Positions 35,850 to 48,088 of a stretch of DNA of 64,000 nt are shown piece after piece. The stretch lies in assembly GCF_016545825.1 (NCBI RefSeq), contig NC_052613.1, forward strand, positions 39,538,112 through 39,602,111. Reading direction: 5' to 3'. Position 1 is the first letter of the stretch, and the number at the start of each line of letters is the position of its first letter. The notes beneath the pieces are model-generated. The model was not told the origin of the DNA. It saw only the letters and a program-made list of their open reading frames with translations, and made no database searches. A program made the translations under genes and the position numbers. This stretch comes from Eucalyptus grandis (lineage: Eukaryota; Streptophyta; Magnoliopsida; Myrtales; Myrtaceae).

Positions 35850-36240
35850 GTGTTTTGGCCCAAATTTTGGACCACTGTCAAGAGGAACAAAAAGGTTAGG
35901 TTTTGGATATTGTCTTCAGTGCATTTGGCAATTTGCTTATTTTCAAACTTAAGACGAGTGTGATTTGAAAATGAGATAGCTTAGCTGTTGGGTTTCTGTT
36001 TATTGGAGCTATCTAATTTCGAGGGGAGGATTTATTCATCCGACAGCTCTGAGAAAAGACCCTTTCAATAGATTCTCTTAAGCTGTTGTTGTGTGTATGT
36101 ATAAGATTTGAATATAGCATCTCTTTCTTGCTAGATACCGCTAATCCTTACTTTTGAGAAGTTTAAAGGAGAATGTAATAATCATATGTGATAATAATTT
36201 TATATGTAGCAATGTCTTATTAGCTAGATATATTATTCAA
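35850..36240 (+). repeat. Dispersed repeat, paralogous to 28090-28500
   Basis: Matches the block at 28090-28500 in the same orientation with indels. It sits immediately right of the solo LTR target site. From here to 37530 I see no gene; short frames such as 36651-36839 lack recognisable domains. Confidence 0.65.
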
Positions 36241-37532
36241 AACTTTCATCCAAAAGATTTTCCCTATTGCACTTCTTTAATTTACATGATTAAGATCGAA
36301 TTTAATAAAGCAAGTCGAAATTTAAACGGATATAAAAATGCAACATTGTCAACTTTTTTTCACACGGCCGCTCCATCAGAACGAAGTTGATTAATGCTAA
36401 CAACCACCAAAGCCAACCTAGAAATCGATGATTCTTTCTAAATATCTTCCTATCTACATTTGTCCGGCCCTATCCCAATGGAGGAAGAAGGGCTGACGAT
36501 TAGTATAGGGGCAGGCAGAATTTCACATCAAATTGTTAGTTGTAATTTGTACTTCAGGATTGATCAATTAAACTTCACAGACTGAATCCATCATCGAAAG
36601 GAATAGTGTCGATTCTCGGATGTGTTAAGAAATTGCAATCGGAAGATTAGTTGGAAGAAGAGTCCTCCCACACGGAAATGGAGGAAAACGCCGATGTCAT
36701 CCGCTTTGAAAACTTGTCGAATTTGTATATGGAGGATGTCATCAACTCGCGACCTTTCAATGAAATGCATCGTTTCAGAACATGTGGCCTGACCCCCACA
36801 AAAGCATACAGAAAGAGGGAATTTAAAAGAGCTTCCTAAACCTAACAATGTCAAAACATAAATCGATGACTAGGAGGATGACTACGACACCGGGCCCGAA
36901 GAGAATCGGAGTTAGGCATTTTCAGGAGAACATGCTCTGGGTTGTTGCATGGGATGATTCGTTGTTCCACAGATCTGAAGCCGTCAAACTCCAAGGCCTT
37001 TATTTTACGTACGGCCTAACCGAAGGACAATGCATGGTTTAATCGAAAGACCATTACGAGTAAGTTGGCAGCTCCCCCAATTACGTTTCTGCCCTTTACC
37101 CATTGAAGCCCAGTGCGAAACACCACGTGTCTCAACTGCCAAATGTCCAACTTGACCACTGGGGGTTTGGAGTCTGAAACACCACACAAGTATTAAGCAA
37201 GTTACATGACGCAACCCGTTTGGAAGTACGAACTTCTATATATAAACGTAATTTAGACGTTTGTGAAAATGTGTAATGTACCTAAACATGTCATGTCATG
37301 TTGATGTGGCTAATAAATTAAAATGCATCATTAAACGTGTTCAAGTGTGCTGTGAATGAGTTCAAAGGATCAATTCAAGTTGACATAGTCAATATTAAGA
37401 TTTAAACAGGACAACTAGTCTATGAAACAAAATCGTTTTAAGCTTGATGCCAGCGCATTTAGTTAATTAAGATTTCAATAGATTTATAGACAAAAAAAAA
37501 AAATTGTGTTTATCTCCGAAAATGTGATCATT

Positions 37533-37758
37533 CCGATGTTGATGGTGTGGGTTCATTAGAAGTAAGAGGAAAATAACTAGCAATATTCCATGACATCATC
37601 GGTGGTTGGAAAAATATATGAGAGTAGAAAAGTGATTGAGCATGTCCGATGTTGATGGTGTGGGTTTGTTAGAAGTAAGAGGAAGGTAACTAGCAATATT
37701 GCATGACATCATCGGTGGTTGGAAAAATATATGAGGGTAGAAAAGTGATTGAGCATGT
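37533..37758 (+). repeat. 113-bp tandem duplication
   Basis: CCGATGTTGATGGTGTGGG occurs at 37533 and 37646, and the following sequence repeats almost exactly. The period is 113 bp. It is noncoding. Confidence 0.85.
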
Positions 37759-38073
37759 AGCCAGTTTTTCTAAGAAAAATAATTTTAAATCATTCATTTT
37801 CTATAAAATAAATGAAGTTAAAGATACATCAAATTCTCAAGACACTAGCAAAAATGATTGCAATTTTCTTTGTAATTTTCTGAATTTTTTTAAATCTTTT
37901 ATTATTATTATTTTTACTTTACTTTTCTTTCGTTTCCTTTTTTCCTTTCCTTTTCCTTTTTTCGCTTGTGGCTGGCCACTGAAAAAATAAAATAAAATAT
38001 AAAAAAATAAACAGAAGAAAAATCAGATTACTTATAAAATTGCAAATATCGTCTATTTAAGTGCCAGCCATGT

Positions 38074-38352
38074 GGCTGAGACTCCTTGGAACCTACGTGA
38101 AGTAATCAAACGCTGCCAACAAGAATTATCCCAGTGCAATTATATCACCGTCGGATCCTGCCCTCGAGATGCAAACCGCACAGCCGACTGGTTGGCACGT
38201 CAACATCGAGAAAGGAAATTGCCCGTGAATTGGATGTACTCTCTCCCTCTATCTCTTATGGATATTTTATGTTTGGACTGCAAGCTGTCGTTGCATTCTA
38301 AGACTAAGTAATATAATGCATATATATGCTTTTTGACCAAGAAAAAAAAAAT
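38074..38352 (+). mobile_element. 5'-truncated LINE insertion (RNase H end, poly-A, target duplication)
   Basis: The segment encodes the C-terminal end of a LINE RNase H domain (CPRDANRTADWLARQHRE...PVNWMYSLPLSLMDILCLD). It then has a stop, a short AT-rich tail (TTTTTGACCAAG) and a poly-A run ending at about 38351. It is flanked by a near-perfect 13-bp direct repeat, GTGCCAGCCATGT at 38061-38073 and GTGCCGGCCATGT at 38353-38365. A short 5'-truncated copy with poly-A and a target duplication of this length is the signature of target-primed reverse transcription. It lies about 420 bp upstream of the P450 start codon. Confidence 0.8.
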
Positions 38353-38692
38353 GTGCCGGCCATGTCATGTAAGTTAGTTGGTGTCTACATTAGTAAATTT
38401 TAAACAAAAAAGGCTAATGAAATATATTGCCAAGTCATCAAAAAAGTTGAGGACTAAAATGACTAGATTAAAATGTGTATGATTGAATTTAACGCCGTAC
38501 AATATATTTAGAACTTGCTGGACAATTTTCCCAGGTTATAATCGTTCAAACTAGCGAGCGCTTCTCAACCCTTCCCCACATCACATTACTTGATCGATGA
38601 ATAAGTCACCGCGTATTACCTCGGATACCTCCCGACCCGAAACATTCACGTTTCCACGAAAGAACCACGCTTCAATCCGAGCCTTTGCGCAC

Positions 38693-38699
38693 TATAAAA
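38693..38699 (+). promoter_or_regulatory. TATA box of the CYP93 gene
   Basis: TATAAAA, preceded by CAC, lies 79-85 bp before the start codon, at a suitable distance for a short leader. Confidence 0.65.
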
Positions 38700-38777
38700 G
38701 GACTCCGGGGTCGGAGCTCACCGTAGAAGTCTTCTCTCAACTTAATATTTCCTTCGAATATCTCGCTTTAGAAAGGC

Positions 38778-41700
38778 ATGACGACATCCTTCGAGGCAAC
38801 TTCCCCGTTCTATTTCATCGCCCCCGTCTTCGTCGCCACCGCCCTCCTCTTCATGATCGCCCTCAAGCGGAGGCCCAATCTCCCCCCCAGCCCCAAGGCA
38901 TTGCCGGTCCTCGGCCACCTCCACCTCCTCAGCCCCCTCATCCACCGCTCCTTCCGCGACTTCGCGGCCCGCCTTGGCCCGCTGTTCAGCCTCCGCCTCG
39001 GGTCGGTACTGTGCGTTGTGGCCTCGACCCCCGACCTCGCGCGGGAGCTCCTCAAGACGCACGAGCTGACGTTCTCGGCACGCAAGCACAACGCGGCCAT
39101 CGACCACCTGACCTACCAGTCGGCTTTCGCGTTCGCGCCTTACGGGCCGTACTGGAAGTTCATCAAGAAGCTGAGCCAGACCGAGCTCCTTGGGGCTCGC
39201 ACCCTCAACCAGTTCCTCCCCATCCGCACCAGCGAGCTCCAGCACTTCATCAGAGTCTTGCACGATAAATCTCTACGCCGCGAGAGCGTCAACGTCACGC
39301 AAGAGCTGGTGAAGTATGCGAACAACATCATCTCTCGGATGATGCTGAGCATTCGGAGCTCGGGCGTGGACAGCCAGGCCGACGAGGCGAGGACCCTCAT
39401 AAGGGAGGTCACTCAGATCTTCGGCGAATTTAACGTGTCCGACTTCATCTGGTTTTGCAAGAACGTTGATTTCCAGGGCTATAAGAAGCGGTTCGAGGAC
39501 ATTCACAGGAGGTATGATGACGCACTATTCGACTTAAATTTATCATATCGACAAAGACTCGTACATGCCTACACACGTATAATTTTGTACGTGTATCTTG
39601 GGATCGATGAGCAGATACGATGTGCTGTTGGAGAAGATCATGAGAGATAGGGAGGAGCTGAGAAGGAAGAAGAAGATGCAAAGAGCGGAGGAGGGAGGAG
39701 GGAAAGATGAAGTGAAGGATTTTCTGGACATGATGCTTGACATCTACGAGGATGAGAACTCGGAGATGAAGTTGACCCGAGAGCACATCAAGGCACTAGT
39801 TTTGGTAAGGGCAAACTCATTCCTTAATTAGCTCGTAATTACCTCTCTTGGATTCGAAAAGCCAAGAGTTAATTGAACTCCTCTTCTTCTTCTTTTTAAT
39901 TACTAACACAATTACATGACGAGCTCAGAAATTTTTTTACAAGTCAGTTCTCATAGGGATATGATACTGCGGATGTTGAACTAGTGAGAAAGTCAATGCA
40001 ATGTTTTTAGATGACATACTAAGGCGATGTTCTTTGATTTATCAACTGTATTATATTTTGAGTTTTTTTTCAAAATGCTCGATTAAATGAGTGACATCAT
40101 GTCAGCATGCCCGCTTCATGAGAAAAAATATTTAGACTATCTTTACATAAAACTTATAGAATTATTGATGTCCTTTTCCCCATATTCTCGAGCTTTAAGA
40201 TGGAAGGAAGGTGTCCTAGACGATTCGGTCTAGATAGTTTAGGGTTTTGGTCATAAAATGAGCAACAACATCAAAGAGAAAGCTTTACTAGAAATCTAAA
40301 TTTAGGATGAAGAAAGTAAAGTAGTTTCAGGAAATGACTTTTTCTAGTGAGAAAGCGGACGGCATGAAACATTTGCTGAGTCCCTAGGATGTCCTTAGAT
40401 ATGCCGATAAGTAGCGAGGCTTCTTTTGCGTTTTGAGCTAACTTCGCATGTATTGCGGGGGCCATTTTGTGAAGCACGGAATGCATGTAGCATACTCAGA
40501 ACCGGGTGGCCATCTTGATTTCATGCGTAGCTGAGTTTAATGCAATAGATGGAAGCCATCAGAGTGTTCCAAGAAAACCAAAACTGATTAGAAAAATCAT
40601 GTACTTGCTTGAACCATACGGTTTATCTATACGAAGAAGTCATCTTGAACTAACAAAAAGTGAAATATTTTGCAGCTTTAGAATTTTTTTGAGATGTTTG
40701 ACATTAAAGAAAAATCACATTATATAGTTTCTAAACATCTATTCGAGACAAAGAATCATTCTAGCTACCAATTTGGCCTTGTAGTGTTAAGTCAACAGAT
40801 AGAAAAATGTATTTGTATGAACATAAATTTCGGAAAAATAGAAATAGCACACAAAGATGAAAATATAATCTTGAGGCAATTTAACATCGCTCCATTTGAT
40901 AAAGGGAATTATCGATGAAAATTATGCGATAACCTTGTTTCATGCTTGACTTGACGATAAATTGAGACTATCATTTAAACCATGTTAGATAGAGTTGCTT
41001 GGAATCTAAGTCATTTTCTTGGTACGACCCGTAAAAGAATAAAAAAGATGTCTAAAATCTAGTCACTGATTAAAGTCTAGTCACTTTTCTTCCCCTTTTT
41101 AGGAAACACAATTTCATGAATTTTGCTCCCATCCTAGGATATATTCACCGCTGGTACGGACACATCGGCCACCTCAATCGAATGGGCACTGGCTGAGCTC
41201 ATCAACAATCCGATGGTGCTCAAGAAAGCAAGGGAAGAAATAAGTTCTGTCGTGGGCGATCAAAGGTTAGTAAATGAATCCGACGTGAAATCGCTGCCGT
41301 ACATCCAAGCCATCATAAAGGAGGCGCTCCGTCTCCACCCTCCGATTCCGATGGTCGCCCGGAAGTCGGTCCAAGAATGCCACATCAGAGGGTACGCCAT
41401 CCCAAAAGACACCTTGCTGTTTGTGAACATTTGGGCCATAGCTAGAGACCCAAAGGTGTGGGCCAATCCCCTGCAGTTCAGCCCGGAGAGGTTTATCGAG
41501 CCCGCCAACGGGAACATGACGGGGGTCATCGACGTGAAGGGCCAGCATTTTGAGTTGTTGCCTTTCGGGTCTGGTCGGAGGGGCTGTCCAGGGATTTCGC
41601 TTGCGATGCTGGAGTTGCCGATGGTGCTGGCGGCGATGATCCAGTGCTTCGATTGGAAGCCGTGCGATCACGACGGAGGGGAAGTCAAAGCAGTCAACAT

Positions 41701-41797
41701 GGACGAACGGCCCGGATTGACCTGTCCTAGGGCGAATGAACTGTTTTGTGTGCCCGTGTCGCGTTTGGGCCCTCTACAGTACTTGGGCGGCAGCTAG
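38778..41797 (+). CDS. CYP93-family cytochrome P450, probable flavone synthase II
   Basis: Predicted exons 38778-39511, 39615-39804 and 41138-41797 give 527 residues. The order is: N-terminal membrane anchor (about 11-29), proline hinge PPSP (36-39), I-helix AGTDTS (313-318), K-helix EALR (370-373), PERF (424-427) and heme loop [10 protein letters not shown] with axial Cys458. Stretches such as [39 protein letters not shown] and [14 protein letters not shown] are characteristic of CYP93B as I recall it, whose members turn flavanones into flavones in the ER membrane. The 1.3-kb second intron is at the position conserved in A-type P450s. The 103-bp first intron is unusual. It starts at GTATGATG and ends at GAGCAG, and removing it joins HRR to [14 protein letters not shown] in frame. 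Left unspliced, the frame stops after 290 residues. CYP93A-like activity is an alternative. Confidence 0.75.
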
Positions 41798-42541
41798 TAA
41801 CCCAAGGGGTCAGCAATTGGGCCCAAAATGCTATAATTGGGCTTTCTTGAATCAAATAAATATAAGGTTGCCCATTTTCTTTTGATTTGAAGTAAAAACC
41901 GGATTTAGTTTCACATTTTGTCTAAAATTCTTGGATTTTCATGTTGTAAATTAATCGCAGTTACCATATTGAATGAATCATTTCCAGCCTTTCTGAGATT
42001 GTAGAAGATAGAACGGCAATGTCTTTCGAGATTCAACAGACCTTCCAATTGGAGTCCACATCACTAAATAGAAAGGACAAGAAATGCAAGACCATTTGAG
42101 AGAGAGAGAGAGACAGGAGAAATTTTAAGGAAATTAAATCAGAGAATCTGAGAAACTTTAATTCTCTCGATCGTCTTTTAAACCTATGGTCCGCCTAGGA
42201 TTATCTTGGAGCGCCCTCATATTTGCTATGCTCCCTGTATGCTCAAAACTATGTAAGAGGAGAATCTATGCACCTAGCATAAAATCCAATCCCATTTTTC
42301 TTCTCTTACAGAGTTAAAAGCCATGCTCAAATGCTTGCTTTTTTTTTTTTTTTTTCCTTAAACCATCTGAGGTGAGTGGAATGTGATATGTAGTCCTACG
42401 TGAACAAGTCAATCTGCGCTATATCCACAAAGAACAGTGCAGGTTATAAATGATAAATATGCAAGTTTTGTAATGTATGAAGGCTTATATACCGCACAAG
42501 AAAATAATGGCCTAATCAATCTCCACATGAAACCGATGACC

Positions 42542-42543
<2 letters not shown>

Positions 42544-42573
<30 letters not shown>
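42544..42573. repeat. (TA)n microsatellite
   Basis: About fifteen TA units, between the P450 gene and its 3' fragment. The surrounding 41940-42750 region is otherwise noncoding. Confidence 0.9.
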
Positions 42574-42575
<2 letters not shown>

Positions 42576-42754
42576 TGACTGACCTGACTCCTGAGAAAAT
42601 ATATGTTGTGAATCTTTTGAATCATGATAATTAATTTCGTCAATTACGTTATACTCGAAAATCAGTCTATATGGTGTTTCCCTTCAACTGGTTCTCCTGA
42701 AACAGGCTCTGTGCTTGTTGGGGATTGAGTGGGCCCAACAAGCCTTGAATGGGG

Positions 42755-43005
42755 CAGCACTTTCCGTTGTTGCCGTTCGGGTCTGGTTAGGGGGGCTTTC
42801 GGCCAAGCTAGAGTTGCCGGTGGTGGCGGCGACGGCAGCTACAGTCAAATGCTTCCACCGGAAGGCATACAATCGAGATGGACCGGAGTGGACGTTAGAG
42901 TGGTAAAGCTCGACACAGATGAACGGGTGGGATTGACTACTCCTGGGGCCCCTGCTCAAGTTTAGCAATTGGGTCTCATCGCGGGCCCAATTCCTTTTTA
43001 ACTTG
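42755..43005 (+). pseudogene. Second CYP93 3'-end pseudogene fragment
   Basis: Aligns with the last 250 bp of the intact gene from the heme-binding loop onward. TTGCCGTTCGGGTCTGGT matches the LPFGSG codons, followed by copies of the [11 protein letters not shown](D)W and GLT.PRA regions and the 3' flank word AGCAATTGGG. The heme-loop RRGCPG part is lost to a stop (TAG at about 42788) and frameshifts. Nothing upstream of the loop is recognisable. It has no function of its own. Confidence 0.75.
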
Positions 43006-44255
43006 TTTACACTTTCAAGTTGTCTGCCATTCGTTTGGAATTCGGTCCAAACTTTTGCTAATTTTGACCTTAGTATGTTTACAAGATATAGATCAACAGA
43101 GCCCGTTCCTGTCAACTAGTGGTATATAGAGTTGAGAATCGCCATGAATTAGAGAAAGCTTCGAGCGATTTGACTCTGTTTGTGGCATGGACGAGTGAAG
43201 GCATTGAACAAACTGGTTTGCTTGTCCGTAGAAGCAAAGAGATAACAATAATTTGTAAAAAGTGTTTTTTTTCCCCTCTGGTGGTAAACCAATAATTGAG
43301 TAATTATTGGAGTATTAAATAATGCAAATCATAGTTTTTTAGGATTCTCTCCTGTCGTTACCTCGAGACAAGACAATTCACAAGATCAATATTCCAATTG
43401 ACCCCTAACGTTATCCCCCAATCCAAGACTCGACAGATATCACAATGTTTACCTAAGGAAAAACAAAAAAGAAAAGAAAATAGATGAGCAATAGCAGTAA
43501 TAATTAATGTCGAGAAGGGATGAATTTGTGTTTCAATAGCACCGTGAATCTATTCAATTAACTTACAATGTTATGCTAATAATAAGGAATGGTCATGGAA
43601 AGTTGAGATTGAATTAATCCCTCTTTACATATCAATTGGCATACAAAAAATCCTACTTACATCACTTAAATATAAAGTTACATTATGTATCCTATTTTCT
43701 AGTTTAGAGGCTTAAAGTTTTAGGTTGAACTATCCAAGATGAGATAATCGGCTTGTATTAACACTTGTTACAATATTCTTTTCGAGCCACATTTTATAAG
43801 TGTAAGCAGAAACATAGGGATGCGAATCTTCGAATTGTTGCATATGTTCAAGAAGGTCCATCCATGGTGGGCGACCATAGTGGGTGGGCTGTCACAAATA
43901 CTATGCTTATCTTCATGGCTCCGGTTGTTATGTAGAGTTCCTTTTTTTTTTTTTTCTCAAAAAGGTTTCCAATCATAATGAGATTAATTCACATCGTCCT
44001 CAATATCAACGGTAATTAGTAAAGCGCATGATGGGATGGGCGTGTTTCGTATTTGTCCGCAAAAGCGGATGAACCCGACAAAAAGCTTTTTCAATCATAT
44101 TTCGTTGTCTTATCTTGAAATTGAAACCCTCGGGAAGAAGTTTTTTCCTTGGACCCTCGCGTTCACCTTTCCCTTTTGATTTTTTCTTTATTTGGCTGGT
44201 TTGGACGTCGTATACCTGTGGTTTCTTTTTGACCAACACCCCCTCCCCACCCCTC

Positions 44256-44259
<4 letters not shown>

Positions 44260-44291
<32 letters not shown>
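44260..44291. repeat. (AT)n microsatellite
   Basis: Sixteen AT units in a noncoding region. From 43005 to 46869 I find no supported gene. Open frames here are short and overlap on both strands. Confidence 0.9.
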
Positions 44292-44293
<2 letters not shown>

Positions 44294-46869
44294 GGATAGA
44301 TGCAATTCCAGGGTGCAACAATGGCCGTTCTTCAATTAAGATTAATTTCACAGATTCATTTCTTTGATCCGCACGAGGAACGATATCCAGAAGGCTTCGT
44401 TTGAGCTTTGAAGCTTGTGATTTGGTTCTAAACATGGCTGTTTTGTTGTTCTTAAGGCAATCGTGTAATGGATTCTCTAATCAATTTCATTCTTTTTATC
44501 AAACACCGGTTAACTTTTTCTTCCATGTCATTTCCAACACAATCAAACGCAAGAAAATCACTAGGTTGACTCGTGCGATGTGTGTAATCATAGCAAAATT
44601 TTTTAATCATAGTACCGACATATTTATTATGCCAAATCGTAACTCAGCATAAGCAAGGAAAATATCCCTCGAATTTTGAAAAGAAGAAACAGATTAGCTA
44701 CTTATAACTTTGAAATAATCCTTTTTGGCCAAAGGGCAAAAAAGAGAAAAATTGAAGATGTCCAAATTGGGTCACTCAGCCACAAAGCATCAGCCCCAAA
44801 CCAAATCACCATCCATAGTGCGCCGACCAAAATAACAAAAAAACAAGGAATCAAAAGAAACGCTAATTTTCTGATCCAGCCAGTATTATCCATAGGATCA
44901 ATTGAGGGGTGGATCTCTCCCCCCTTTTCTGGTTCTTTCCCTCTTTTCTTCTAGCCGCCAACGTCATAGTCAAAGAAATAAAGGGTAGGCAAGTGAGAAA
45001 TTAAACAAAACCAAAGAAGGCAGAAAAAAAACCTTGAAACTCATCAATGAGTTGAGAGAGAAAAGAGAGAGACTTGAATTGCTGCCTTTTTGTTCTTTAC
45101 CGACCAACTCAGGGGTTTCGTGTCTCATTTGAATCCTGAATTTGGTTAAAGATGACTCAAGTGTCAAAAAGCAGGAAGTAAAAGAAGAAACAGAAAGATG
45201 GCAAGAAAGATGATGATGATAAAAGAAAGGAAGGGAGAAACAGAAGGACATGCATGTAGCCCCCACCATCCCCTCCATTATTTAGAATTGAGTCGCACCC
45301 AAAACGCATTTGATGTTCGTGGAAAAAATTAGCATATGGTCCCAGAAGATTACCTGTTAACATTAAGTCAAGCAAGCGCGAACCAACTCAAGATATTCTT
45401 CCCAAGCTAAAAAATAATTTCCTATTGACTTTGCACATTCTTTTATGGTCGCAAAATATATCCTTCAAGGGAAAAATAAATCTTATGTTGGACTTGCAAT
45501 CTCTTACCACAAGATTGGGTCAATCAAGTTGTGGTCAGGGCTTCGACAAATGTTGTTTCACGCGCTCTTCTTCATCAATGATAATCACTCAAGGCAAAAC
45601 TCAAACAAATTAACCTGGGTTTTCCTAATTAATTACTATTTCAATGGGAGAAGCTTGATGGGGAAGCTCCTTAATCTAGGGTCTTATTTTGTAGACTGTC
45701 CTTAGTAAATTCAAATTGCATTGATGCACGCGTGCATTGGAATTTAAGGATATATACTTTACATTCCATATGGCTGCGATGCATATCCACACGCACGTTC
45801 TTTGTGGAAATCAAGAACTATTACAACTTGGAGTGAATACGAGAAAACTCCTTCATTAATCTCCACGCTGCGCTCAATGTTAGGCGTATGATATAAGTTG
45901 GTGATTCTTTTTTTTTTTTTTTTTTTATCTCTTTCTCCCAAACGAAGGAACTACTTATATCATTGAAGGGCACGCCCAACAGATTTGCAGACAGGAAAAA
46001 GTGTTATTGTCTCCGGATACACATGTGACCGCCTCAGTCATGATCAGTGACCACCTCCATCGTCTACATCATGATCATACATGGCTCATGTACGCTCTAC
46101 AGATCCGCATGGAGAGCTTCAGGCTCTGGCTCATCAACAAAATGATGGAGTGCCTCACGCTTTGCCATTAGGCAAAATTTTAGAACCAATTAAATCCATC
46201 TTTTCCATCCTATTCAACTGACTAAGCCCGGAATTTTACTGATTTAGTTGGAATTATTTCATTAAATCGCTTAACTGTAGCTTAGTGGGTTTATTCGAGA
46301 CCGGATTAAGAATGACGAAGTGTGCGGACAATTGCTGGTGGAGGCGGCGTTCACAAGTTTCTTTTCCCGTTGGGTCCGTGCCGAGGGTTTTTGATCACGC
46401 GATCATCTTGCAAAGAAGCGACGGATCGGAATTATGTGCGTAAAAAAATTCTGACAAGTATTCTTTAGCCATTGACAAGACTGAACACGAGAATACATGT
46501 TCGGAATCGCCAGCGGAGCAGGGACTTTAAAATTCGAGTAAGGAAAAGGAAATGAAAAATAAGATGCTGCAGGAAAGGACATTATTGTTCGTTTCGAGAA
46601 AAAATAAGATATCGGATCACGCCAATACCCAACAGAACTCTCCGTCCCTTTAACTATCTTTAATTCAAACATGTACATAGATCAAGATTCTGCTCATGTG
46701 GACGCAAAACGTTTCTTTCAAATATAATTTACAAAGCACAGCCATACATGTTTGAGATTATGAAAGATAACACACACGGGGCTCTTGGAACTCTAACCTG
46801 GGAATCCATTCAGACAGAAAGGGAAATATCATTATTGACTACAGCAGTCGATTGACTAAGTCAGGTAGA

Positions 46870-47935
46870 TCATGAAGGCGAAGAAGAGGCTGTTGAAGAT
46901 GGCCAAAGCTCAGCATTCTTCACCCGAGAAACGCTCGTCAGAACACCTGAAGGTGTCACATCTCCTTTCACCGTCACTTTCTTCGTCTCCATGTCGATGC
47001 TGAACGACGTCACTCCTGCACAGAAACCGGCCAACGCCACCGCATGAACCCATTAGAATTTGTGGACTTCACTGATGAAATGAGATGGATTATATATTTA
47101 TACTCGGGTTCACTGTTCGACATGCGTTGGGAAAACCCACCTTCCATTTTTGACAAGTGTCTCCTCACTTTGCTCTCACATCCTTTGCAGTGCAGTGACA
47201 CTCTCAAAACCACAACCTGCAAATCAAGAACACTTCCAAAATGAGCAACACTTTACATAATTCACTGAGTAGTTCTTTCTATGAGCAATTGTCCAGGAGA
47301 TTTTGAATTAAGTCCTTCCACCACAACAAGATCACGCAAGAACAGAAGGGAGACTGTAAGACGAATCAAAATGGCGTACGAACCTGGTCGGAAGAGCGAG
47401 CCGAATAAGAGGCTTTGAGCGATGGAGAATTATTGGACCCGACCTGGCACTTTGTTTTGTTATCGACCTGTGGAACGGGTACCAACGCGGACGAGACCCG
47501 ACCCGACTCGGAAACCCAGTCGACGAAGGGCTTGTCGCTCAGTAAATACCTGGCCGAACCATAAGGGGTGCCACTCGCAAGGTCATAAACGTCAGCCGAG
47601 CTTCTCCTGCGGAAGTACTCGTGGTGATCGCTACTGGTGATTAGCTTCGTGGACGACGAGCAAGTGCTCTTCCTAGGCTTTTCGGAGTAAGGCCTGGGGG
47701 TGAAGGGCAGTTGGTGGGAGGAACAAGGGACGTGTCCGGTGATCAGGTGGTGTTTCCGGCGATCTCGAAGCTGGTGGTGGTGGTGGTGGTGATGGTGGCT
47801 GTGGCGGTCGATGGGCCTAGTGGTTCCGTGTCGGACCATCGAACGTTGTTCCAAGCTCGTGCATATCGCAGTGGACGCTGGCGATGCACAGAAGAGATCC
47901 ATTTTCTTCATTTTTTCTCTCTTGGGTGTGTACAT
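46870..47935 (-). CDS. NaKR-type heavy-metal-associated (HMA) domain protein
   Basis: Exons on the minus strand: 47935-47384, 47216-47141 and 47015-46870, all with GT/AG ends (CCAG/GTTC, GCAG/GTTG, GAAG/GTGG, GCAG/GAGT). The product is 257 residues, or 249 if the methionine at 47911 starts it, which fits the family opening KKMDLFCASPASTAIC better. A His run (residues 47-54) and a basic, Ser-rich middle precede the HMA fold at about 184-247. That fold carries the HCKGC metal-binding motif (Cys194, Cys197) and ends VKGDVTPSGVLTSVSRVKNAELW. The architecture and exon joins match SODIUM POTASSIUM ROOT DEFECTIVE proteins, which act in phloem and Na/K or florigen transport. No CaaX farnesylation box is present. 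All joins keep the frame, so the gene appears functional. Confidence 0.85.
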
Positions 47936-48066
47936 GAGCTTTTGGTGGAGAAGAAGATGATGAAATGTGGCTTCAGATAAGCATGTGAGATAAGTGATAC
48001 TAGGACGAGAGAAAGAACTTCTTGGTGAGGGCAGCCACTCTTGCTTTTAAAGTTGGTGGATGCGTG

Positions 48067-48088
48067 AGAGAGAGAGAGAGAGAGAGAG
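48067..48088. repeat. (GA)n microsatellite in NaKR-like gene leader
   Basis: About eleven GA units about 130 bp upstream of the start codon; on the gene strand this is a CT repeat. CT repeats in plant leaders or core promoters are common and can affect expression. From 48300 to 49573 no gene is supported. Confidence 0.8.

Noticed and set aside
36591..36854. Opposed frames of 62 and 87 codons
   Set aside because: They overlap on both strands and show no recognisable domain or promoter.
46080..46180. Weak similarity to the P450 last exon (CTCATCAACAA...GATGGAGTGC)
   Set aside because: Only about 30 bp align and the neighbouring sequence does not continue the match.
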